From Cichorium intybus (taxonomy: Eukaryota; Streptophyta; Magnoliopsida; Asterales; Asteraceae), in the NCBI GenBank assembly GCA_023525715.1, contig CM042014.1, forward strand, positions 26,287,404 through 26,351,403: a stretch of DNA of 64,000 nucleotides, read 5' to 3'. Below, one piece after another: positions 1 to 14,660 of the stretch. Below the pieces are notes generated by a model. That model searched no databases. It was not told where the DNA came from and was given only the letters and a program-made list of their open reading frames with translations. Made by a program: the position numbers and the translations under genes. Every line of letters starts with the position of its first letter. The stretch's first letter is position 1.

Positions 1-104
1 ATACATGGAAGTTTCAAACAATGTATATTTTTTTTGGAAAAAATAGCCTTCCGTGGTCATTGTAGGAAGTAAACTCGCATGGAAGTTTCAAACAATGTAT
101 ATTA
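1..104. repeat. Duplicated non-coding segment, copy 1
   Basis: Positions 2-79 recur almost exactly at 7621-7699, in the same orientation. The first 26 bases of the unit (CATGGAAGTTTCAAAC and onward) occur again at 79-104, so this copy is partly tandem. No coding potential or terminal repeat is visible. It is either a local segmental duplication or a fragment of an unnamed repeat. Confidence 0.8.
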
Positions 105-124
105 GTACTTGCAGGGGATTTGTT

Positions 125-1398
<1,274 letters not shown>

Positions 1399-1406
1399 GA
1401 TTTGTT

Positions 1407-1755
1407 TATGGTTTGAATTGGTCGATCCGTGTGAGATTGTAAATGCCATTTTCCACCATCGATGGACCAAACATTATATGCGGTTAAGATCAAAATGACT
1501 AATTTAATGAGAGTGGAATGGGGTGGGATCTTTAAAGCAAGACATCATGATTAATTTATTGAGAGTGGAATGTGGTGGGATCCTTAGAAAGATATCTCGA
1601 TTGTCACCATAGAGAATTCAAATTTTATATATATGCAAAAAGCTGGAATGCCCGCTTAATTTTTTAAAAGCATTGAAGTCTTGTACCTCTTAATTTTAAG
1701 ATATCCATAATATGTTTGTACATATTATATATGTATTATAGTATATATATATATA
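1407..1755. other. No gene seen
   Basis: AT-rich sequence with an imperfect internal duplication of a GAGAGTGGAATG(G/T)GGTGGGATC segment near 1510 and 1561. Nothing else is recognised. Confidence 0.5.
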
Positions 1756-2414
<659 letters not shown>

Positions 2415-2479
2415 GTCAAATGTGGTTAATTACAAAAAAAATTGGAATTAAAAATAATATTTTGGTATTTTAAAAAAAA

Positions 2480-2980
2480 CGTAATGCGTGGTAATTGCGT
2501 GGCTATTTCGTGGTTAAAAGTCAAAGAGAATGTTTGTGTTTATTGCGTGGCTAATGCTTTGCGTGGCTAATGCGTTGAAAAATGTTGGTGGATATTGCGT
2601 GGCTAAATTTGGGTGGATATTGCGTGGCTAATGCGTTGAAAAATGTTGGTGGATATTGCGTGGCTAAATTTGGGTGGATATTGCGTGGCTAAATTTGGGT
2701 TGATATTGCGTGGCTAATTTTGATGTCAAGTTCTCGGGCTTATTGCGTGGCTAAACGTACGTTGCCATGGCGTGGCTAACGCGCGTGACTATTGAGTGTT
2801 GAAATTGCGTGGCTAATGCGTGGTAAACTGTGCATTGTTGTTGCGTGGCAAATTTGCGTGGCTAAAGCGTGACTACAATTTAGACACAAAGGGTTTTTCC
2901 ACATGTCAGTTTTTGTGGCTATTGCGTGTCTATTCGGCTTTTACCACACAACAGCCACGCAAATGTGCGTGGCTAACCCC
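2480..2980. repeat. Cluster of GCGTGGCTA motifs
   Basis: About 13 exact copies of GCGTGGCTA, usually as TTGCGTGGCTAA, lie within 500 bp together with near copies (GCGTGGTAA, GCGTGACTA). One inverted copy (AGCCACGC) is near 2953. Spacing is irregular, with a partly repeated higher-order unit at about 2530-2700. Dense short repeats of this kind are typical of the subterminal regions of CACTA and similar DNA transposons, where they bind transposase. I could not find matching terminal repeats, so that assignment is only a suggestion. Confidence 0.6.
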
Positions 2981-3302
2981 AACATAGGATCAATTTAATA
3001 CATCAAATAATACATAAACACTAGTATGCATATTACTAGTATGCATATTACATAAACACTATAAGTGCATATCAATTTAATTCAATAATAAATGCATTAC
3101 ATTCTATAATCAGTTCATATAAAGCATCACTAGTATGCATATTACATAAACACTATAAGTGCATATTACATAAACACTATAAGTGCACTGGTGGTTCCAT
3201 GTTTGAACGTTTCATGACATAACACTTGATTACCAAAGTACTAAACATTGGCCAAACTTACTCATACCACAACATAGGATCAATTTAATACATCAAATAG
3301 TA
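2979..3302. repeat. Nested direct repeats
   Basis: The segment beginning CAACATAGGATCAATTTAAT occurs near 2980 and again near 3269. Between them a unit containing CACTAGTATGCATATTAC and ATAAACACTATAAGTGCATA is repeated two to three times. No coding sequence is present. Confidence 0.75.
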
Positions 3303-4476
3303 CCTAAAGGTAGGGATGTTAGAGAACCTCTCCTTACTCCATTCCAATGGAAGTTGGGTATTGTTGTTGTTACAAGATTTTTGATTGTTTTTTGATTGCC
3401 ATAAATATCAAATTATTAGGAGCGAAAACCGGAAGATGTGGCTTGAAGGCAAAGCTTTCAGGCTAAGGGGTGTGGGAGCGGAGAGAACGCAAGGATGGGG
3501 GAGAGAGAGAAGAGGATAGCCAATGAGAAGCAAACAACTGGAAGAATGTGTGTTATGGGGGTGTCTCCTGGTAGACGCGTGAGGACGCCTGAGAAGGAGA
3601 ACGCATGAGAACGGAAGAGGGGGGCGGTGTTTGGCCGCGTTCTAGGCGCCACCTCAGCCAGCACGCGGGTGTGCGTCCGGCACACCCCTCAGCCTCATGG
3701 TCGCACGTCAGATTAAAAAAAATATCATATGGGTACTATATGATTCCTACCTTTTATTTCTACACATATTCCTAACCATGTGAAATTATGACAAGTATCA
3801 TATTTAATAAAACTAATAATATTTTAATACACATGTCATAATTTATCTTGAGTGGGAAGATCGATAGGAATAAAAAGTAGGAAAAAAACAAATTCTCTTA
3901 AATTTTACATCCAGGCTAGGGAAACACCTACACCATTTTACGGTAATATTACTTTATTTGGTAGTTATGAAGAGCTTTTTCACAACTTTAGAAAAAGTGT
4001 TTTTGGCATGGCATGACTAATAACCAACAATTTCTGTTAAAGAGTGACATATATATTTTAGGATCGAAGTAGTGTAAGACCAAAGAGTACATGTTTTCCT
4101 AACATCCCAAAAAGCTAGCTAGTGCATTTGCTTACCATTGATGTGTTTTATTTTAGATCATATATAGAGAAAATTTTACATAAATAATTATATATGATCT
4201 GGATGCGTGAGATGGTTAACGGTAAGATGTTTCAGTCGTGCCCGAAAGGTCGAAAGCCACAAATAGTGGTAGGAAAAAACAACCAAGTTGACAACATCAC
4301 ATGTAACGCACCTTACTAAGTGATCATGCATGCGGCAGTCTCTATTTTCAGATTTTGCTTTATCTCATGAAATGCACGCACCCACGAATATCTCCATCAA
4401 AATTTAGTATTTAGGCACGTCTCTTTGCTCCTTTTAACCATGCATCACGCCTTCTCACAACACACGCACAACTCAA
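3303..4476. other. Intergenic region and upstream region of the glycosyltransferase
   Basis: No credible gene. A GC-rich patch at about 3460-3700 is unlike its surroundings but has no recognised product. At 4204-4260 a short stretch (GATGGTTAACGGTAAG, then GGTCGAAAGCC) weakly resembles tRNA A and B boxes, as in a decayed SINE. The last hundred bases before 4477 should include the promoter and 5' leader of the glycosyltransferase; I cannot place a TATA box with confidence. Confidence 0.5.
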
Positions 4477-5906
4477 ATGGCTTCATTATTTCCTGTTAAT
4501 TCAACACACCGTCCTCATTTCGTGTTGTTTCCCTTCATGTCAAAAGGCCACACAATCCCACTACTCCACCTAGCCCAGCTTCTCGCAAACCGTGACATTA
4601 CGGTCACTGTTTTCACTACCAAAGCCAACCGACCTTTCATCGTTCAGTCTCTTGACTGGTGCCCGGAAGGTTCGATCATAGACCTGCCATTTCCTAGTGT
4701 TGTTGAAGGAATACCTCAAGGTATTGAGAGTACCGATAAGCTCCCTTCTATGTCCCTCTTCAGGCCATTTGTCACTGCAACCAAACTCATGCAGCCCCAC
4801 TTTGAACAAGCAGTCGATAATCTCTCCCATGTCACCTGCATCGTTTCTGATGGGTTTCTGAGTTGGACACTCGCATCAGCAAACAAGTTTGGAATCCCTC
4901 GCATCACGTTTTATGGTATGAACAGCTATGTAGGTGCTGTGAGTCGGGAGTGGCTTCGAACCGGCTCTTGTCAGGACCTGAGTCGGATGACGATCTGATC
5001 ACGGTCACGAGGTTTCCATGGATCAAAGTCACTAGGAATGACTTTGACGAGCCTTTTAACCAGCGGGATCCATCAGGTCCTCACCTGGACTTTATCATGG
5101 AATCTGTCATAGCATCGGCTAATAGCTACGGCTTGATTACAAACAGCTTCTACGAGCTAGAGCCATTGTATTTAGACATTTTGAACCGCGAGTCTAAGCC
5201 CAAAGCATGGTGTGTCGGACCCCTCTGCTTGGCTGTGACTGAGCCGCCACCAAAGGTTGACCGGAAGCCCAAATGGATGAAGTGGCTAGACCAAAAGCTA
5301 GCTCGGGGATGCTCGGTTTTATACGTAGCATTCGGTTCTCAAGCAGAGATATCATCAAAACAGTTGGAAGCAATAGCAGAGGGTTTGGAAGAATCATTAG
5401 TGAATTTCTTGTGGGTGGTGAGGAAGTACGAGACCAGTGTTGTTGACGAGCTACAAGAAAGAGTTGGAGAAAGAGGGATGATTGTAAGAGAATGGGTTGA
5501 CCAAAGAGAAATTCTGAAGCACGAGAGTGTGAAAGGGTTTGTAAGCCACTGTGGTTGGAACTCGGTCTTGGAGAGCATATGTTCAGAGGTGCCGATACTT
5601 GCATGGCCGATGATGGCTGAGCAACCTCTGAATGCAAGAATGGTGGAGGAGGAGATTAAGATCGGTTTACGGGTGGAGACGTGTGATGGGTCGGTGAAAG
5701 GGTTTGTGACGTCAGAGGGGTTGAAGAAGACGGTGAAGGAGTTCATGGATGGTGAAAAGGGAAAAGAGGTGCGGAAAAAGGTTAAGGAAGTTGCTGAGGC
5801 TGCAAAGGAAGCAATGGCGGAAGGTGGGTCGTCTTGGCGAACACTAAATGAGCTCATAGACGAGTTACAGACCGTTCAATCAAAGTCCAATGCAGGCGGT
5901 TCCTAA
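4477..5906 (+). pseudogene. UDP-glycosyltransferase, UGT90A-like, frameshifted
   Basis: Family 1 glycosyltransferase, expected to move glucose from UDP-glucose onto small acceptors such as flavonoids in the cytosol. Two overlapping frames together give one protein of about 476 residues, normal for the family and without an intron. The N-terminal domain has the catalytic histidine in KGHTIPLLHL (His25) and the partner aspartate in VSDGF (Asp125). The 44-residue PSPG donor-binding box is complete at 5493-5624 (starts WVDQREIL, contains HCGWNS, ends AEQ); the final Gln fits UDP-glucose. The frames join at about 4950: one G is missing between the Glu and Val codons (CGGGAG|TGGCT). Read as it stands, the protein stops after 173 residues and lacks the donor domain. 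The rest of the frame is clean, so the loss is recent or a base-calling error. The UGT90A assignment rests on remembered family features (WVDQ, MMAEQPLNA). Confidence 0.85.
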
Positions 5907-6820
<914 letters not shown>

Positions 6821-6964
6821 CATTCGCATTAATCATTATATTTCGTATGCACTTACTCATATGCATTGATATTAATCATGATTAAAGTAATCAAATTAAA
6901 TATAAGAGTGGGGTTGGGATATCTAAAGGTTCACGTCATATGCAAACCTACCAAATGATACTAA

Positions 6965-7192
6965 GGTCCGCTTGGATGTGCTTATAAAACAACTTATTGA
7001 TTTATTGAGTTTTTGAAAAAGTCATAAGCCATAAGTAATGGTCTCTTTACTTATTGAAAACTGCTTATTTGCCCTTACCAAAGGTAAATAAGCAGTTTTT
7101 AATAAGTAATGAGGCTCTTACTTATGACTTATGACTTTTCCAAAAAGTCAATAAATAAAATGGAGTTTTTATAAGCACATAGAAACGGCCCC
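6965..7192. mobile_element. Tourist-like MITE (PIF/Harbinger type)
   Basis: A 228-bp foldback. The left end GGTCCGCTTGGATGTGC and the inverted right end GGGGCCGTTTCTATGTGC both run on into TTATAAAA. Both halves also contain an inverted copy of CATAAGTAATG and AAGCAGTTTT sequences around a centre near 7080. It is flanked by a 3-bp TAA duplication (6962-6964, 7193-7195), as for Tourist elements. Confidence 0.8.
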
Positions 7193-7195
7193 TAA

Positions 7196-8039
7196 ATCAG
7201 GTTGAGCTTGTTTGGAATGCAACTGGAAGAGAGGATTTGAATCCTTAACTATTACCACCGCTAATTAAAATATAGCTAATAATATATCATAATAAAATGA
7301 TCATTTAATTAAGATGTCATGACATCTTAATATTTATCAAAATTACCTGTCATTTTACAAAAATACGTTCGTAGATACAAGAAATTGTTTTTCCTTACGT
7401 TATATTTGTGAATGTATTTATATTCACGAATGTGACATTTACACGAAATCATGTCAGTTGCTAAAAAATTATGTAATTTTTGAAAATTTTAAAAATTCAT
7501 AAAATAGGCCAAAATGATTATTTTTAATATAAGCAAAAATAGGTGAATTAAAATGATTAAGTTGCATGGTTTTTAGGACAAAAGGACATGGATTCTAATC
7601 CCGTTAAAGACTTTTTTTTATACATGGAAGTTTCAAACAATGTATATTTTTTTTGGAAAAAATAGCCTTCCGTGGTCATTGTAGGAAGTAAACTCGCATC
7701 ATTCTTGTTCACAACTATAATTAAATCCGAAAAATATGATTTCAGAAATATTAATTTCATGTTACAAAAAGTAATTTCAAGTTTAAAATAGTTTGTTAAT
7801 TGGGATAAATATTGAAAAGGTGGTCACATTGTTTTATCCCCTTACCTCTTTTGGTCATTTTTGTCGTTAGCTCTTTAAAAATCACAAATAATGTTATTGC
7901 ATCATAACGTAAACAAGTCCATACCATATATTATATATATAATAATATAATATTTCCAAATGTCATATTCCCTGATAAAACACAAGGACACCATGTCTAT
8001 GCACAAAGCATTGCACAAACAATGAATAGAAACACAAAA
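7196..8039. other. No gene seen; 3' flank of the aldehyde dehydrogenase
   Basis: AT-rich sequence. Around 7560-7605 a short tRNA-like stretch (GGATTCTAATCCC) ends in a T run and is followed directly by the duplicated segment at 7621-7699. The 3' untranslated region of the minus-strand aldehyde dehydrogenase gene should occupy the bases just below 8040. Confidence 0.4.
7621..7699. repeat. Duplicated non-coding segment, copy 2
   Basis: Nearly identical, same orientation, to positions 2-79. It lacks the partial tandem copy found there. Confidence 0.8.
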
Positions 8040-10981
8040 CTAGAGCCACGCTGGATTTTTAAGACGAGTAACAACAGCCTTAACTTGTAGGTACGCATTC
8101 AGACTATAAACTCCCTTTTCTCTCCCATGCCCACTCATCTTATACCCACCAAAAGGAATCGCCGCATCAAAAACATCAAAACAGTTAATCCACACAGTTC
8201 CCGCTTTCAATGCACGCGTTAATCTATTTGCAGTATCAAGATTCTGTGTAAAAACACCAGCCGCTAGTCCAAATTGAGATGCATTTGACCTTTGAATAAC
8301 CTCATCGATTTCCCTATTTCATAAAATAAAAAAAAAAAAAACAATTAGTAACAAGTATAATAAATTTGTGATGGATTATAATTTATAACTTACTTGAATT
8401 TGAGAATCGACTGTACTGGCCCGAAGATTTCATCTTTTGCTATTAGCATGTTATCTTGGACATTTGAGAAAACAGTAGGTTGAACATAATAACCATTAGA
8501 CCCGAATCTTTCACCTCCGGTTTCAAGAGTAGCACCATTTTCAACACCAGATCTTATGTACTTCAAGATTTTATCAAATTGTTCAGAATCAACTTGCGGG
8601 CCTTGTTCAACGCCTTTCTTGAAGGGGTCACCAACCACACGTTGTAAAGCACGGGTTTTTGCTTTTTCTAGAAACTCATCGTAAACGCGTTCGTGTACAT
8701 ATGTACGTGATCCAGCACAGCAACATTGGCCCTGAAAGTAGCAGTAACTAACCACGGTTATTTGGTGTTTTTATTTTTACTTTTTATTTAGAAAAATTGA
8801 TTACCTGGTTGTAGAATAGAGCAGCATGTGCGAGTTCAACAGCTTCATCAACATTGGCGTCTTCACAGACTATGAAAGGAGATTTGCCACCGAGTTCTAA
8901 AGTTGCTGATTTAAGATTGCTTTTTGCAGCCAATCCGAGTACTATTTTACCAGTTTCAGTGGATCCTGTGAAAGAAAGCTACATAGAAAATCTATGAAGT
9001 TAAGATTTATTTAAATTTTATTATATGATTTATAAAATGATAGCTTTTATTTTTTATACAAACCTTATCCACTTCCATATGGCAAGCAAGAGCAGCACCA
9101 GCACTAGGACCATAACCAGACACGATATTCAACACGCCTGGAGGAAGGCCCGCCTGTCATATGCGTTCAACATAGAATGTCAAACCGCAAAGAATAGCAA
9201 TGTACTTTACCCACATTTCCAATTAGAGCAATGTATTTTATCTTTTATCCATAATAACAGCATACTTAGGTTTTTTACACATATTTTCAACAAGATTTTA
9301 CCCATAATAGCAATGCACTTGGATTTCGCTACTAATATAGGTAATGTAAGTATGTTGCTATTATTGGTATACAAAATCCAAGCATATTGCTATTATGGGT
9401 TAACAACAATTGCATTGCCCAAATTGGTAAAAAGAGTAAAGTACATTGCTATTTCTCGTCATGAATATTAATATTACCTCATGAAAAAGCTTAGAGACGT
9501 AGAGGGCGGACAATGGTGTCTGTTCAGCGGTTTTAAGCACTACAGTGTTACCACATGCAAGTGCAGGCCCAACTTTCCAAGAAAACATAAGAAGAGGGAA
9601 GTTCCATGGTATAATTTGCCCTGCAACACCAATCGGTTCATGTAGGGTTTGAACATGATGGGGCCCGTCAGCTTGAATTGTGAGGCCATGGATTTTATCG
9701 GCCCACCCTATGAATTATAAGCACCAAGATGGTTAACTTTTTAAATTCTGAAAGTAATTTATATTAGTAAATTTAGTTTCGAATCCATTACGGCTTACCA
9801 GCATAATACCGGAAAAGACGAATGAATAATGGGATTTCATCTCTTGCTGCCTGTTCATATGGCTTCCCGTTATCCCAAACTTCAAGAGCTGTTATTTCAT
9901 CAGCATGCTTCTCAACCAAATCAGCAAAACGCAACAATATTCGAGATCTTTCCTATATATTACAATATTCATTAGTTATTATGCTTCAAAAATGATAAAA
10001 AAAAAAAGGGGGAGAATAAACTATAGAAAGCTTACGTAGGCTGTCATTCTAGGCCAGGGACCCTCATCGAATGCTTTCCTTGCTGCAGCCACTGCACGAT
10101 TAACATCTTCTAGATCACCTTCAGCAACATCAGCAATCAATTGCCCTGTTCTTGGGTCTAAGGTAGGAAAAGTCTTCCCTGATTTAAGATTGCATTTAAA
10201 TAGATCAGTTGTGCACTGTAATAAAAAGACACATGGAGCTACACCACGCAATGTATTGAAGAGCTTACCTGAAGCTGCATCTACAAATTCTCCATTGATG
10301 AGGAGCTTGGTGTATTCAACCTTGACAGGTGGAGTTATTGGTTCTTCTAAAGCAGCGGCGGTGCTAAACCTAGTGATGCATGTGGCTCGGCCAGAGTGGC
10401 GGTCTGAATTGATCGTCAAAATGAGTTAGCCTCGGTAACAATATGCAAATGGTAAGAATAGTCGGCCAAAGATGACGTAAATGTGCGTTGTGAACTTGAT
10501 GAGTGTGTTAGCTATGAAATGGGGCCAAAGGACATCCACACCAACTTTTTGTCCATGTTAATAATTCAAAAGGAGATTCATGAATCAAGCCAACCTTTAG
10601 ATCTTACTATGATTATCAGCACAAACCAAACAACCTTTAGATCTTACTATAACGTTTTGACGTGTTAATGGATTACGGACAACTGAATCAGCAAGTCAAA
10701 AGGAACCGGGTTTATAAAACAAACTGAAATACTGAAAGGTGCAAAGAAAATCCATGTATTTCAAAATTGTTGAGGTGAATCTGAATCCATATATTATTAC
10801 CAAGAAATTGCAAAATCGAACGAGATCGACGATTCTATGGGAGAAAGCTAAAATAATCGTAAGATCTCAATGAAAAACCATCCATGAGCAAAAGCTAAAA
10901 ACATTTCGTTTTACCTAACGATCGTAAGAGAGCAGGGGCGTAAGAAGAAGAAAGCAGCGATGACATTCTTCGAGCAGCCAT
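8040..10981 (-). CDS. ALDH2B: Mitochondrial aldehyde dehydrogenase, ALDH2B family
   Basis: NAD-dependent oxidation of aldehydes such as acetaldehyde to acids in the mitochondrial matrix. I read nine exons on the minus strand: 10915-10981, 10269-10403, 10036-10178, 9799-9952, 9478-9707, 9064-9153, 8805-8978, 8394-8731 and 8040-8313. All junctions are GT-AG and the frame is open throughout, giving 534 residues, the usual size. The start (MAARRMSSLLSSS) gives an Arg/Ser-rich, acid-free presequence typical of mitochondrial import. FTGSTETGK in exon 7 belongs to the NAD fold; the general base is Glu301 in TLELGGK; the nucleophile is Cys335 in GQCCCAGSR, 34 residues later as in other ALDH2 enzymes. 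The C-terminus has the conserved FGGYKMSG and ends LKNPAWL. Intron 5 holds a MITE. No lesion is visible, so the gene looks functional. Confidence 0.95.
9193..9453. mobile_element. Foldback MITE in aldehyde dehydrogenase intron 5
   Basis: AATAGCAATGTACTTTAC at 9193-9210 is the inverted complement of GTAAAGTACATTGCTATT at 9436-9453. The interior repeats the AGCAATG/CATTGCT words several times. No clear target duplication was found, so the family is not assigned. Confidence 0.65.
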
Positions 10982-11959
10982 TTTTCTGCAAAAAGTAAAA
11001 ATCAGCGCCTACAATGGTATGTATATGTAGACCTTGACAGATCAAACTAATACGTTTCACATGTTTGCTTAGTTGAGAAATCGTCATTGCTGATGCATCA
11101 GGATAATCACGAAGAGATGATTCAACGGATTACCTTACGAAAAGTAGGAACAGTGGAACAGCGTATCAAGTGCGACTCCTGTGTTCTGTCTGTATTCCCA
11201 CCAAATTAGTCTTGAAAAAGACTATGACTTATGATCATTACCTATCAAAATAGATATATACATATTAAATTACAAATTCAGTCCTCTACCATTGTTTAAT
11301 TGGCAAGTTTAATTCAATAGTTTTAATTTGTTACGGTTAGTGTTCAAAATAAAATTTTAATAACAGTTTTGTAAACCATGGTTAGGTAGTATCTTGTGTT
11401 GACATCTTGATCATTTCGTTCTTTTTTATTTTAAACTCTTGTTTGTTCTTGAACTTTTTTTTGTCAAAACAGATTTCATAAAACTTTAAATCATACAATT
11501 TTTAACAACTTAACATAACTCACTATTGTTAAATAAAATAGGTGCTTGTTTGGCTGTTCTTGAATGTGATTAAAGAAGTAGAGGAGAAATATTATTGTGG
11601 TTTTTCTTTCTACGGGCAAATAAACTCAAAACAGTGCCAATGCTGATTTCTTCTTCGTTTTCAGTTTCTGTTGAACTCACTATGGAGTCTTATATAAAAT
11701 ATTAGATAGAATTCATATACATATAAGCAAAACTAGTTTTTTATTTTAGTTAAAATCTTTAAATCTAGCATCGCCATTGTCTACTTGTTAATTTTAGTTT
11801 TTTTTTTTTAAATATTTAGTTTCATAAATTCATATTTGATATGACGTTTTACATTTGAGCATTAAAATTTTCAGATAAAAAAGATAATTAATATTTGGTT
11901 TTTGATTTTTTAAAATGTTCTTTTTGTTTTTGTTGTGTATTTTCCTTCAAAAAAAATGA
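10982..11959. other. 5' flank of the aldehyde dehydrogenase; no other gene
   Basis: The first 200-300 bases above 10981 should contain the 5' leader and promoter of the minus-strand gene. The remainder is AT-rich and no element or gene is recognised. Confidence 0.45.
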
Positions 11960-14660
11960 AGATAAGGAAGAAAAGGTTTGTCCATCGATGGCCAATGGGG
12001 AAGTGAACCGGTTCGGAAAATTCTTCTACAAATTCTACTTCAAATATGAATTCAGCAACATAAGGTTTGAAAAAACTGATTCCAGTGATAACGAATTCGC
12101 TGAAGCAGTCCGAAATCAGAAATGTGATTTGGTCGTGCGCTAGCGAAAAGCTCCTGATACCGGGTTCACCTTCAATTTTCTAAAGAATCTTTGGGATGTT
12201 ATACATCCGAACTTCATAAGTGCACTGAAACATACTGAGTTTTCCGAGAGTATTAGTACCAGGATGCAATGTGTCATTTATCTCTCTTATTCAGGTTAGG
12301 AACCTTGCTACTTTAAAGGACTTCTGTTTTATTAGTCTTTTGGGATGTTACCCTAAAGTCATCTCAAAACTTTTAGCTACTCGTATTAAAAAAGTCACTG
12401 ATAAGGTGGTTAGTTGTGAGCAAACAACTTATGTTCATGACAGAATATTCTTGACAACCCTTTTATAATCAACCGATTGTGCACATGGGTTAAAAAACCT
12501 AAAATGAAGATAATATTGTTCAATGTAGATTTAGATAAGGCATTTGACTCCTTATCTTGGGATTTTCTTGACTTTATTTTTTCCCAAATAGAGTTTCTTG
12601 GTAAATGGCAAAGTTGGGTCAGTGAAATCCTTGTTTCAGGTAGAGCTTCGGTCTTAATCAACGATAAACCAACAAAAGAATTCCAAATATGTAAAGGAGT
12701 TCGTCAAGGCGAACTACTTTTTCCATTTTTTCATCATTTCCTTAGAAGGTCTACATGTTGCTTTGATGGCTAGACATAAGCATCTTTTTCAAGGTATTTC
12801 TCTCCCAGAAAAATGACCTACCTTACCACATTTGATGTATGTCGACAATGTTATGTTTATAGGTGAGTGGTTCGTTGTGATTTTTCTTGATCTAAAAAGA
12901 ATCTTTAGATGCTTTCACCTTTCCTCTGGTCTTAAGGTAAACTACATCAAAAGCAAGGTTTTTGGCTTTGGAGTTGACAATTTTAAGATTTTCAAGTACG
13001 AAAAACATCCTAAATTATGGAGCTAATTCACTCCCCTTCACATAGTTGGGTGTTCCTATCGGTGCCAATATCAAACTTAGTCGAAACTGGAATCCAATTA
13101 TTAAGTTTTTAAGTCAATGCTAAATAAGTGGAAATCAAAATCTTTTTTTTCTTAAATCCGTCCTTAGAAGCTTCTTGCTATACTTTTTCTCTATCTTTAA
13201 AGTTAATCATTGGGTTATTGCAAAGTGTGAGGAGAAACTTACTTTGGGGCGGAGACGGATCTAAAAGAAAATGAAATGTGTCGCTAGGCAAAAGATGGTC
13301 TCCCCTGAAAAATCTTGGTGGGCTCGGAATTGGTTGTTCGAGAACTTTTAATCTTGAACCTTCGGCTAAATGGTGGTGGAAGTAAAAAACATATACTTTT
13401 GGATTGTGGTCTACATGTTAAATTCTTAATGGCCAAAAAAATCATTCTCGGAGTAAGCTAAATATAGCAAAGATTTAAGAGGATATGGTGGTTAGTATAT
13501 TGGATTTATTTAAGATAAAACAATAGTAAAAACACAATATTTTGGAAAGACAAGTAGATCATAGACATTGTATTGAAACATAAGTACCGGCGATTATACC
13601 TCGTCGATTTTGGAAAAATTGCTCTATAGCCTATAGGTTTCAAGTTTCTAATAATTAACATATAAAATAGTATTGGAGTTGGTGTAACAGCTGCAAAGGG
13701 CTTTGAACAGTAGCAATTAGCGAACCTAATGGCCCTCTTAACATGTCAAAATAACTTCACAAGCATGAATGATAGTTGTGTTTGTATCGGAAACTCAACG
13801 GGTATTATTTTGATAGTATCGCTTAGAGGTATTATAAAATTTGCTTTCTATACTACTAGTTCCTGATTTTAAATGGAATGATTGGTTAGTAATTAAGTTA
13901 ACTACTTTATTTGGTTGCTTATTGTTAGGGTACGAAACTTTCCATGGGCTGATAAGTTGCTGGCTTGGAAGGCCCACTATGGCATATGGGTATTAGAGTT
14001 TTGGTCTAGTTGTGTAGCTTGCCTATATCTATTCATTATTAGGTGAGAGCTCACAATGTGAGAGATTGAGCGTATTTGTAGCGCTTGAGTTTTATACCCT
14101 AGGAGGCTAATCTTTGTAATCTTTCACATTTATATTAATCATTCGGCACATTGATTATCGTTCTTGAGTGTTTATGATGTTCTTATTCCGCATTCATGTC
14201 AAATCCAGACTTCACACTTATGTTAAATTGTATTCATGTGCTTCCGATGTCGCTCAAAGAGGAGTTGTGCTCTCCTCCAATTTATGCCCCGTTTGTCATT
14301 CTGTTGAGGAATCAGGAGAATACACTTCTTCAATGTCAATTACTACATGCAATCTGGTTACAGGCTCTCCAATGGCTTGGTATGGGTTTCAGACCAACTA
14401 CAATATTTTAATATTTGTTAAAGGATTAATATGTATTCATTATTCAAGCAGGGAGAAAAAAGAAACTCATTGATGCACTATTTGGAACCATATCCCGGAT
14501 AAATTTGGAAGGTCGGAAATGAAGTTATCTTTAGAAAATCGGCGTTTAATTATTAATAAATAGAGGGATGACATTAAATTGTGTCTTTTCTCATGGATTC
14601 AGCATATACGAAAGTTTTTTAGTATTGATTTGATTGATTGGATTGTGTCTCCTTTTTAGT
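11960..14660 (+). pseudogene. Decayed LINE (non-LTR retrotransposon) ORF2
   Basis: Scattered plus-strand frames match the order of a plant LINE reverse transcriptase. KAPDTGFTFNFLKNLWDVI lies near 12140-12195, followed by a palm/finger region at 12290-12470. The first catalytic block is NVDLDKAFDSLSWDFL (near 12520-12570), then GVRQGE near 12695. The active-site box YADD is degraded to YVDN near 12838. A zinc-knuckle region (CPVCHSVEESGE) lies near 14280-14330 with a frameshift. Many stops and frame changes show a dead copy. No endonuclease domain or poly-A tail was located, so it is probably 5'-truncated. Confidence 0.8.

Noticed and set aside
3458..3685. 75-codon minus-strand frame in a GC-rich patch
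   Set aside because: No recognised domain, no neighbouring signals; composition alone is not evidence.
4204..4260. Possible tRNA or SINE
   Set aside because: The A-box is passable but the B-box-like GGTCGAAAGCC departs from consensus and no cloverleaf forms by eye.
5194..5857. Long minus-strand frames opposite the glycosyltransferase
   Set aside because: Shadows of the plus-strand coding sequence; no family match.
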